Below the pieces are notes generated by a model that saw only the letters and a program-made list of their open reading frames with translations, ran no database searches and had not been told where the DNA came from. A stretch of 34,338 nt of DNA from Candidatus Sumerlaeota bacterium (GTDB lineage Bacteria > Sumerlaeota > Sumerlaeia > Sumerlaeales > Sumerlaeaceae), in NCBI GenBank assembly GCA_026398535.1, contig JAPLSQ010000058.1, positions 1 to 34,338 on the forward strand, read 5' to 3'. Of the stretch, positions 25,327 to 33,400 are shown piece by piece (the stretch's first letter is position 1; every line of letters starts with the position of its first letter). The position numbers were made by a program, and so were the translations under genes.

Positions 25327-26700
25327 ATGGTCGAGGTCATGAGCGATAAGCCGGTCAGCGAGTACGCCATCAGGGTTTACCTGGCCGATCACGAACGGTC
25401 GGACAAGGCGGTTGAGCATCACATCCCCCCCCGCATACGCGCTCTGCGCAGGAGCGCGTTGGAGCGTTTCTGTGCGCTGGGCTTCCCGTCGGCCAAGCGG
25501 GAGGAATGGCGGTTCACCAATGTCGCCCCGCTGGCCAACACGCCTTTCCATCTTGCCAGGCAGGCCGGCGCGGGACATTTGCCGCCGGGAGCGCTTGACA
25601 AGGCTGGCGTGAAGGGATTGGGCGCGCGCCGGCTTGTTTTTCTGAACGGGCGCTATGACACCAGGCTGTCGTCGCCCGGCGAAATGCCAGCGGGCGTCCG
25701 CATCGGCAGTCTGATGGCGAACCTTGCTCATGCCGATCCGCAGGCAGAGGGGCGCCTTGGCGAATCCGCGCCGTGGCACGATCATTCCTTTGTGGCGCTT
25801 AACACGGCGTTTATCGGGGACGGCGCGTTCATCCATGTCCCCAGGGGCGTCGTCATCGAGGAACCCATTCTGCTGATCTTCATCTCTATTGCAGCGGAAC
25901 ATGCCGTCGTCTCGCATCCGCGCAACCTGATTATCGCGGAGCGCGAGAGCCAGGTCTGCGTGGTTGAAAGCTATTACGGCCCCTCGGGCGAAACTTATTT
26001 CACGAATGCCGTGACGGAAATCTTTGCCGGCGAGGGCGCCCGCGTCGGGCATTACAAGCTCCAGCGCGAGGGCGACCGTGCATGGCACATGGCCACGGTC
26101 GGCATCCGCCAGGAGCGCGACAGCGCGTGCGAGGCGCATTCGGCCGCGTTCGGCGCCGGCTTTTCACGCAATGATGTGACGGCGGTTCTCGGCGGCGCGG
26201 GCTGCTCCGCCGTGCTCAACGGCCTGACGATGATCAGCGGCAGCCAGTTCGCCGACAACCACACGCGCATCGACCACGCACAACCCCGCTGCGAAAGCCA
26301 GGAGCTCTACAAGGGCATCTTTGACGAGCGGGCGCGCGGCGTGTTCAACGGGCGCATCATCGTGCGCCAGGACGCACAGAAAACAAGCGCGATGCAAACG
26401 AACAAAAACCTCCTGCTGACCGGCACGGCGATGGTCAACACCAATCCCCAGCTCGAAATTTTCGCCGACGACGTGAAATGTTCACATGGCGCGACGGTGG
26501 GGCGCATTGACGATGAGCACATCTTCTATCTGCGCGCGCGCGGCATTTCATTTGACGAGGCGCGCAGCATCATGACCTATGCGTTCGCCAACGATGTCAT
26601 TCGGCGCATCAAGCCCGCGCCCCTTCGCGTCCTGTGCGAGCAGATCGTGCTCGCGGTCCAGGATGTGCCGGCAGATTTCATTGTCACGGAGGAAAAATGA
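25327..26700 (+). CDS. sufD: Fe-S cluster assembly protein SufD
   Basis: The 457-residue protein is the SufB paralogue in SufBC2D. FPSAKREEWRFTNVAPL near the N-terminus and the C-terminal FADDVKCSHGATVGRID, YLRARGISFDEARSIMTYAF are family hallmarks; NNHTRIDHAQPRCES-type NHTRIDHAQP is also present. A 24-bp repeat (25351-25374) adds PVSEYAIR at residues 9-16, in the flexible N-terminal part; without it the start reads MVEVMSDKVYLADHERSDK. ATG 25327 is used; ATG 25339 is possible, but its GAGG is too close. The stop overlaps the sufS start (ATGA). Confidence 0.95.
   Translation: MVEVMSDKPVSEYAIRVYLADHERSDKAVEHHIPPRIRALRRSALERFCALGFPSAKREEWRFTNVAPLANTPFHLARQAGAGHLPPGALDKAGVKGLGARRLVFLNGRYDTRLSSPGEMPAGVRIGSLMANLAHADPQAEGRLGESAPWHDHSFVALNTAFIGDGAFIHVPRGVVIEEPILLIFISIAAEHAVVSHPRNLIIAERESQVCVVESYYGPSGETYFTNAVTEIFAGEGARVGHYKLQREGDRAWHMATVGIRQERDSACEAHSAAFGAGFSRNDVTAVLGGAGCSAVLNGLTMISGSQFADNHTRIDHAQPRCESQELYKGIFDERARGVFNGRIIVRQDAQKTSAMQTNKNLLLTGTAMVNTNPQLEIFADDVKCSHGATVGRIDDEHIFYLRARGISFDEARSIMTYAFANDVIRRIKPAPLRVLCEQIVLAVQDVPADFIVTEEK
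25351..25374 (+). repeat. 24-bp dispersed repeat, copy 14 (in sufD)
   Basis: Exact copy in codon phase 0, read as PVSEYAIR close to the SufD N-terminus. Confidence 0.95.
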
Positions 26701-27977
26701 GCGCCGGGCTGACACCCGCCGCGACGCCGTCCGGGGCGGACCGCATTGTTCCTGTCCGATCGTTTGACGTCGAGGCGATCCGCCGCGATTTCCCGATCCT
26801 CGCCTCAACAGTGAACGGCAAACCGCTTGTTTACCTCGACAACGCGGCGACAAGCCAGAAACCGCGGCCGGTCATCGAAACGATCATGCGCTACTACGCG
26901 GCGGAAAACGCCAACATCCACCGCGGCGTTCACTGGCTGAGCGAACTGGCGACTGCCAAACACGAGGCCGCGCGCGTCAAGGTTCAGCATTTCATCAATG
27001 CCGCGGCGGCGCGCGAGATCATCTTTGTCCGCGGCGCCACGGAGGCCATCAACCTCGTGGCGCAGTCGTGGGGGCGCGCCAATCTCCGCCCGGGCGATGA
27101 AATCCTCGTCACCGGCATGGAACACCACTCGAACATCGTGCCGTGGCAGATTGTCTGCGAGGCGACGGGCGCCATCCTGCGCGCCGCGCCGTTCAGCGAC
27201 CGCGGCCAGCTCCTGCTCGGTGAGTTCGACCGCATGCTCACCGGGAAGACGCGGCTTGTGGCCGTGACGCACGTCTCCAACGCGCTTGGCACCATCAATC
27301 CCGTCCACCGAATTGTTCAGGCCGCGCACGACCGCGGGGCGCTCGCGCTTATCGACGGATGCCAAGCCATTCCGCACATGCCGGTGGATGTCCGTGAACT
27401 CGATTGCGACTTTTATGTCTTTTCGGGTCACAAGGTTTTCGGCCCCACGGGCATTGGCGCGCTTTACGGCAAGGAAAAGTTGTTGGACGCCATGCCGCCC
27501 TACCAGGGCGGCGGCGACATGATCAAATCCGTCAGCTTCGAAAAAACGACTTACAACGATCTCCCCTACAAGTTCGAGGCCGGCACGCCCCACATCGCGG
27601 GCGCCATCGGCCTCGGTGCGGCGCTCGACTATATCCAGGACATCGGGATGCGCCGCATCAACGAATATGAAAACCAGTTGCTCACCCGCGCCACGAACGC
27701 CATCAGCGAAATCCCCGGCGTGCGCATCATCGGAACGCCGCCGTGCAAGGCCAGCCTGATATCGTTCGTGATCGACGGCATTCATCCCCACGACATCGGG
27801 ACGATCCTTGACCAGGAGGGCATCGCCATACGCACGGGCCATCACTGCGCGCAGCCGGTCATGGAGCGCCTCGGCGTGCCCGCCACAGCAAGAGCGTCAT
27901 TTGCCTTCTACAACACGCACCAGGAGGCCGACGCCCTGGTGCGCGCCATACGAAAAGTCATCGAGGTGTTCAATTAA
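26697..27977 (+). CDS. sufS: Cysteine desulfurase SufS
   Basis: The 426-residue PLP enzyme takes sulfur from cysteine and passes it on through SufU. K246 in FYVFSGHKVFGPTGIG binds PLP, and C384 in AIRTGHHCAQPVME carries the persulfide; the spacing of 138 equals that of K226 and C364 in E. coli SufS, a group II desulfurase. An N-terminal extension of about 20 residues precedes the family start (FDVEAIRRDFPIL). GGAGG precedes the ATG at 26697, which overlaps the sufD stop. sufU follows with no gap. Confidence 0.97.
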   Translation: MSAGLTPAATPSGADRIVPVRSFDVEAIRRDFPILASTVNGKPLVYLDNAATSQKPRPVIETIMRYYAAENANIHRGVHWLSELATAKHEAARVKVQHFINAAAAREIIFVRGATEAINLVAQSWGRANLRPGDEILVTGMEHHSNIVPWQIVCEATGAILRAAPFSDRGQLLLGEFDRMLTGKTRLVAVTHVSNALGTINPVHRIVQAAHDRGALALIDGCQAIPHMPVDVRELDCDFYVFSGHKVFGPTGIGALYGKEKLLDAMPPYQGGGDMIKSVSFEKTTYNDLPYKFEAGTPHIAGAIGLGAALDYIQDIGMRRINEYENQLLTRATNAISEIPGVRIIGTPPCKASLISFVIDGIHPHDIGTILDQEGIAIRTGHHCAQPVMERLGVPATARASFAFYNTHQEADALVRAIRKVIEVFN

Positions 27978-28433
27978 ATGGGTGATCTTCGGGAACTCTA
28001 CCAGGAAGTCATCCTTGACCACAACAAGTGCCCGCGCAATTGCCGCCGCATTGACAATCCAACGTGCGAGGCCAGCGGCTACAATCCGCTGTGCGGCGAC
28101 AAGATCACCGTCTTTCTCACCGTGTCGGACAGGATCATCAAGGATGTGAGTTTCGAGGGTTCGGGATGCGCCATTTCGACCGCGTCAGCATCGATGATGA
28201 CGCAGGCGCTCAAGGGAAAAACCGTCGATGAGGCGCTGAAAATCTTCGGGCGTTTCCATGATCTTGTGACCGGCAAAACACAGGGGGACAATAGCGCGCA
28301 AGAGAACCTGGGCAAGCTGGCCGTGTTCACCGGCGTCAGCAAGTTTCCGGTGCGCGTCAAATGCGCCAGCCTCGCCTGGCACACGCTCAAGTCCGCGCTC
28401 GACGGCTCGAGCGAAACCGTGACCACGGAGTAA
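27978..28433 (+). CDS. sufU: SufU sulfur-transfer protein
   Basis: The 151-residue IscU-like protein has the SufU ligand set C39 and D41 (NPLCGDK), C64 (GSGCAIS) and C129 (VKCASLAWH) that binds zinc and accepts persulfide from SufS. The insertion typical of SufU between the second and third cysteine (ALKGKTVDEALKIF to QENLGKLAVFTGV) sets it apart from IscU. The start codon directly follows the sufS stop. SufU in place of SufE fits a Gram-positive-type or candidate-phylum SUF operon. Confidence 0.96.
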   Translation: MGDLRELYQEVILDHNKCPRNCRRIDNPTCEASGYNPLCGDKITVFLTVSDRIIKDVSFEGSGCAISTASASMMTQALKGKTVDEALKIFGRFHDLVTGKTQGDNSAQENLGKLAVFTGVSKFPVRVKCASLAWHTLKSALDGSSETVTTE

Positions 28434-28441
28434 TCCCCGCC

Positions 28442-28786
28442 ATGACGGATGCCGCCCCCCCCCTAAACAAAGCCCCCGGCGGCGATGACCTGCGCGGCAG
28501 GATCATCGAGGTTCTCAAAACGATTCGCGATCCCGAAATTCCGGTGAACATATATGAACTGGGGCTGGTTTACGAGATCGACATCACGCCCGATAACAAT
28601 GTGCGCATCTTCATGACGCTCACCTCGCCAATGTGCCCGGTGGCCGTGTCGCTGCCCGTGGAGGTGGACGCCAGGACGCGGGGCGTGGAAGGCGTGGGAG
28701 ACGTCCGGGTGGAACTGGTGTGGGATCCGCCGTGGAGCATGGAGAGGATGTCCGAGGCCGCGCGTCTCCAGCTCGGACTTGATTGA
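28442..28786 (+). CDS. sufT: SufT/MIP18-type Fe-S maturation protein (DUF59)
   Basis: The 114-residue protein is a DUF59/MIP18 domain protein, a group that helps deliver iron-sulfur clusters to target proteins. TIRDPEIPVNIYELGLVYEI and MTLTSPMCPVAVSLP with its conserved cysteine are typical. It lies 8 bp after sufU and closes the operon. A run of nine C (28455-28463) near the start encodes AAPPLN; a slip here would shut the gene off, unless an alternative start downstream is used. Confidence 0.93.
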   Translation: MTDAAPPLNKAPGGDDLRGRIIEVLKTIRDPEIPVNIYELGLVYEIDITPDNNVRIFMTLTSPMCPVAVSLPVEVDARTRGVEGVGDVRVELVWDPPWSMERMSEAARLQLGLD

Positions 28787-28841
28787 TCGCGCCCCCCCTT
28801 AGCAAGGCTGCGCGCGCCGGACGGACTGGACAGAGCGCCCA

Positions 28842-28874
28842 TGGGGATCAGCCTGGAAGGCAGCGCGGGATGAC
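28842..28874 (+). pseudogene. Remnant of a sufB 3' end
   Basis: These 33 bp match the sufB end (24462-24494) with one mismatch and read GISLEGSAG then stop, against GISLEGSVG in SufB. The preceding CCCATG also occurs in sufB (PMEFAVEAQ), so the remnant looks like a second sufB end with an internal deletion of about 29 bp. The rest of the sufT-MFS spacer holds a poly-C stretch (28790-28797) and CACAGAGACGCAGAGA-type repeats (28895-28925). Confidence 0.75.
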
Positions 28875-28960
28875 GCGACAAAAGACAAAGATTTCACCAC
28901 AGAGACGCAGAGAACACGGAGAAAAGCGGTTTTTCATGATCGGAACCGGCCTTGCCTGAT

Positions 28961-30205
28961 ATGTCCGCAAATGCTTCGGGATTATTCTCCCGCGTGGCGC
29001 AAGCGTTGGCCCTGCGGCGCAACGTGGCGATGCTGCTGGTCATGCTCATCCTCGTAGGGACGGGGGAGAAACTTTTTCAAAGATTCCTGCCTCTCTATCT
29101 CACAAAGCTGGGCGCGGGGGCGCTTGTGGTGGGACTGTATGGATTCATGGAAAACGCGCTGGGCGCGCTTTACGCGCTGCCGGGCGGCACGCTTACCGAC
29201 CGGCTCGGTCACCGCACTTCCCTCCTGCTTTTCGCGGTGCTGAATCTTGTAGGATACGCCGTTCTGGCGATCCCGTTCTGGCCGGCGGTGCTCGTGGCGA
29301 TTACGCTTTCGATGGCGTGGTCGCAGCTTTCGCTGCCGGCCACGTTTTCGCTCGTGGCCGAGCAGCTTCCCAAGGGCAAGCGGGTCATGGGCTTGGCGGT
29401 GCAGGCGATCATCCGCCGCGTGCCCATGGCGCTGGGGCCCGTGGTGGGCGGGATGGTGTTCGCCGCGTATGGCATCGTGGCGGGGATGCCCCGGGTGCTG
29501 CTGGCCGCGGCCGCGCTCACGCTGCTGGCCGTGTTTTTGCAGATGCGCCTCGCGCGTCCGGAGAAGATAAAAGCCTATGAGCCGCTTCATCCGCTTCAAT
29601 TGTGGCGCACGTTCCGGCCCGAATTGCGGCGCCTGCTGGTGTCCGACATTCTAATCCGGTTCTGCGAGCAAATTCCCAACGCGTTCGTGATTCTGTGGGT
29701 GGTGGATCGGGCGAAGCGCACGGATTTGGAGTTCGGCTGGCTGACGGCCATTGAAATGGCCGCCGCCGCCTCGCTTTACATTCCTGTGGCGCTGTGGGCC
29801 GACGCCCGCGCGCGCCAGGCGCCGGGGGGAGAAAATGTCGTCGCGCTTGCGACAGAACGCAAACCGTTTGTCATCGCCACCTTCTGTTTCTTCACGGCAT
29901 TTCCCGTCATTCTGTATTTTGCGGCGGGTTGGCGGGGGCTGGTCGCGGCGTTCATCGTAAGGGGTTTAAAGGAATTCGGCGAACCCTCGCGCAAGGCCAC
30001 GATCGTCGATCTCGCGGCCGAGGGCGTCAAGGCGCGCACCGTGGGATTGTATTACATGATCCGCGACGTTACCGTCGCGTTCGCGGCGCTTGGCGGCGGC
30101 TGGCTGTGGGCGATCAACCCGGCGCTGAACCTCTGGACAGCCTTCGCGTTTGGCATCGCGGGAACGCTCATTTATGCGATGAGCAGCGCCCGCACCCCCC
30201 CCTAG
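28961..30205 (+). CDS. Major facilitator superfamily transporter
   Basis: A 414-residue inner-membrane transporter with about 11-12 hydrophobic segments. GGTLTDRLGHRTSLLL between TM2 and TM3 is the family motif A (GxxxDRxGxR), and RPEKIKAYEPLHPLQLW followed by FRPELRRLLVSDILIRF marks the central loop. The second half has IVDLAAEGVKARTVGLYYMIRD, seen in a broad group of bacterial efflux-type MFS proteins. The substrate is unknown. ATG 28961 is listed; TTG 28952, with GGAA six bases upstream, may be used instead. The stop follows a run of eight C (30195-30202). It is co-directional with suf but separated from it by repeats. Confidence 0.9.
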   Translation: MSANASGLFSRVAQALALRRNVAMLLVMLILVGTGEKLFQRFLPLYLTKLGAGALVVGLYGFMENALGALYALPGGTLTDRLGHRTSLLLFAVLNLVGYAVLAIPFWPAVLVAITLSMAWSQLSLPATFSLVAEQLPKGKRVMGLAVQAIIRRVPMALGPVVGGMVFAAYGIVAGMPRVLLAAAALTLLAVFLQMRLARPEKIKAYEPLHPLQLWRTFRPELRRLLVSDILIRFCEQIPNAFVILWVVDRAKRTDLEFGWLTAIEMAAAASLYIPVALWADARARQAPGGENVVALATERKPFVIATFCFFTAFPVILYFAAGWRGLVAAFIVRGLKEFGEPSRKATIVDLAAEGVKARTVGLYYMIRDVTVAFAALGGGWLWAINPALNLWTAFAFGIAGTLIYAMSSARTPP

Positions 30206-30487
30206 CAGTGAAATTACAATGAGCAAATTTTAACCATCGGGAGATTGTCACGATATGTCACGCCTCCCTGCTCTGCTGATCCTTTGGGGCACTTCGTGTA
30301 ACCGTCATTTTTCATGTCCTTTTTGTCTTTTTGGAAACCGTGGGGGGAGTGTCCAAATGTTCCTTGACGGTCACCTGCGGTCCAACAAACGATGAATGAT
30401 GAACGGGTTGCCATGTGCGCCCGTATGAAACGACAGAATAAAAAATGCCCGATGATTCGGCAAATCACCGGTGCGGGAGACGTAATA
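30206..30487. other. Intergenic region, no gene seen
   Basis: The 282-bp spacer upstream of the propeller protein is more AT-rich than its surroundings. It contains TTGACG (near 30364) without a good -10. I see no known riboswitch and no dispersed repeat. A leader for the secreted protein gene is likely here. Confidence 0.4.
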
Positions 30488-33400
30488 ATGATGAGCGCCA
30501 TTTATCGTCCGGCTGCCATTGCGGCATTCCTGTTTCTTGCATTATTGATTAATCCGGTCAGCGAGTACGCCATCAGGTCTGTATGGGGGTCAACGGCATC
30601 GGGTCCCACACCGCCTTCAAACGCGGCTGTTGCGGTTGCCCCGTTGCCCGGTTCGGGTGATGGAAAGATTCATATCATTCCCGCGTTGTCGCCGCCCTCG
30701 GTGAAGGACGGACAGAAGCTCACGGTTCAGGCTGTAGTGAAGGCCGCGGCGGGCGTGCGCGAGGTTTCGGCCGATCTCGGCGGCGTGGAGCGGATTGTCC
30801 TGCGCCCTGACGCCAAACTTGGCGCCGCGAACAGCGACGGCACTATCGGAGCTTACAGCGCGGAGTGGACGGCGCGCGGACTCGAGAAGAAATCCTATCC
30901 GGTTGTCATCCGTGTGACGGACAAAACCGGGCATGTGTTTGAGGACCGCTCTCTGTCGTTTTCCGATCCGATCGCCGGCAATTCGGCCGTTGGCAGTCCG
31001 ATTTATCCCAACGGGGGTATGCGGTGGGTGAGCGAAGCGGGCCGCGAGGAACTTATCTATTGCGGCGTTGTGGACGCCGGCCGCGGCTATGCCTACCTTG
31101 GCACGTTCACCACCCCCGGGCGCGTGGTCAAGGTGGCGCTGGGTTATGGCGCCCAGATCCCGAAGCGTGTCGCGGCGATCACGCTCGAAAAGGATGAGGA
31201 TTATTTGATCAGCGCGGTGATCGACACGGCGCGCGGTTACGCCTGTTTTGGGACCGGCACGTCGCCCGGGCGCGTGGTCAAGATGGCGCTGGGCGCCGGT
31301 GACGCGCCGCCCGCGCGCGTTGGCGCCGTCATGCTTGATGCGGGCGAGGATATGCCGCGCAGCGCGGTGCTTGACGCGGGCAACAACTATGCCTGCTTCG
31401 GCACGTTGACTGTGCCCGGGCGTGTCGTCAAGGTGCGGCTGAACGACGGCAACACCTCGCCCTCGCGCGTTGGCGCCATCACTCTCAACACGGGCGAGGA
31501 TTTCCTGCGATGCGCCGTCATTGACGAAATTCAAGGCTATGCCTGGTTTGGGACGGGCACAACCGCCGGGCGTGTCGTCAAGGTGATGCTCGGGGCCGGC
31601 GCCGATCCTCCGGCGCGTGTGGGCGCAGTCACGCTTGACGCTGGCGAGGACTACCCTGATTGCGCGGTCATTGACACGGCGAACGCGCTTATGTGCTTCG
31701 GCACATCGACGGCGCCCGGACGCATCGTCAAGGTTCAGTGCGGAGGATACGGCGCGCCGCCCGCCCGCGTCAGCGCGATGACGCTTCTCCCAACGGAAAG
31801 CTTTCTTGAGAGCGCCATTATTGACCCGGCCAACAATTTGGCGTGGTTCGGGACGGGGGGATTCAGCCCGCTCACCGGGGCGTCAGTCGTCAAGGTCATG
31901 CTCACACCGGGAGTCCTGCCGCCTGTGCGGCTGGGTTCCGTCATCCTCTCCAATGACGAAAATAATGCGCGTTGCGCGATGATCGACACGGCGCACGATT
32001 ATGCCTATTTCGGCACACTGGGCATCCCCGCGCAGGTGGTGATGGTCGGCCTTGGCACGGATGGCGTTCCCTTCAACCGCGTGGGCGCGCTCACGCTCAA
32101 CGCGCTCAATATGACGGATGAAAATTTTTTATGCGCGGCCATCGACACCGTTCACGGCTATGCCTACTTTGGCACGGACACCCTTCCCGGCAAGGTCGTG
32201 AAGGTTTCGCTGGGCGGAGCGGGCGCGGTTCCGCGGCGCGCAGGGGCGTGCATTTTTCAGAATGACGAGGATTTTCTCAGTTGCGCGGTGATCGACCCCG
32301 CCGCGGGATTCGCATGGTTCGGAACGGGGACCATCCCCGGGCGCGTGATCAAAGTGGAACTGGGCGCCGGGGACGCGCCGCCATCGCGCGTGTCCGCCCT
32401 CGAGCTTAACGCGGACGAGGATTTCCCGCGGTGCGGCGTCATCGACACGACAAATCATTACGCCTATTTCGCAACCTACACCCAGCCGGGACGCGTGGTG
32501 AAGGTGAACCTTGCGGGAGCGGCGCCCACGCGGACAGGCGCCTGCGCATTCAACACGACCGAGGACTTTCCGGCGTGCGGCGTCATTGACCCGTCGTCGG
32601 GCTATGCCTGGTTCGGGACGAGCACTTCGCCGGGGCAGGTGGTCAAGGTTGCGCTGGGCGCCGGCGCCGCGCCACCGTCGCGCACGGGAGTGGTCACCCT
32701 CGATCCCGGCGAGGACAACCTGCGATGCGCTGTCCTGAACAAAGGCCTCAACTCCATTCTTTTTGGCGCGAACACATTGCCGGGTACGGTGATCAAAGTG
32801 GGCACGGGTGAAGGCGGCGTCCCGTTCTGGAAACTGGGCGTCACGTGGTTTCCCAGCGGCGAGGATTTCGTCGTTTCGGCCGCGACCGACGACAGCCCAT
32901 TCGCTTATTTCGGAACGAACACATCCCCAGGCAAGATTGTGAAGGTGTCGTTCGAGCCGGACTTTCAGCAACCGGTGCGCGAGGGCTCGATTACGCTCGG
33001 GCCCGGCGAAAATCTGCTGTTTACCGCATTGGCCGATCCTGCCACCGGGCAGGCATGGTTTGGAACCTATACCGTCCCCGGCAACATCCACAGGGTCGGG
33101 CCTCATGAAAAGGGATGGGTCAAGGGCAGTCTCATGCTCATGCCCCAGGCCGGAACGGTGGATGACGTCTTTTTCTATACGCATGCGTCCACGGGCAAAG
33201 TCCGTCTGGCGATTTACGACATGACGAACAATCCCCTGCGCTGGCAATCGGCCCCCCTGGATATGACTGTGCCGAACGCATGGGTGACCGTGCCCATCAG
33301 CTCGGGCGCGCCCAGCCACATTGTTCTGGCGCCAGGCCTGTACTGGCTTGCGTGGCAGACCGACACAACAGCCAGCGCGCCGAGTTATACGAAGGGCGCT

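Noticed and set aside
30206..30487. A riboswitch before the propeller gene
   Set aside because: I could match no known class; no conserved core or clear stem set is visible.
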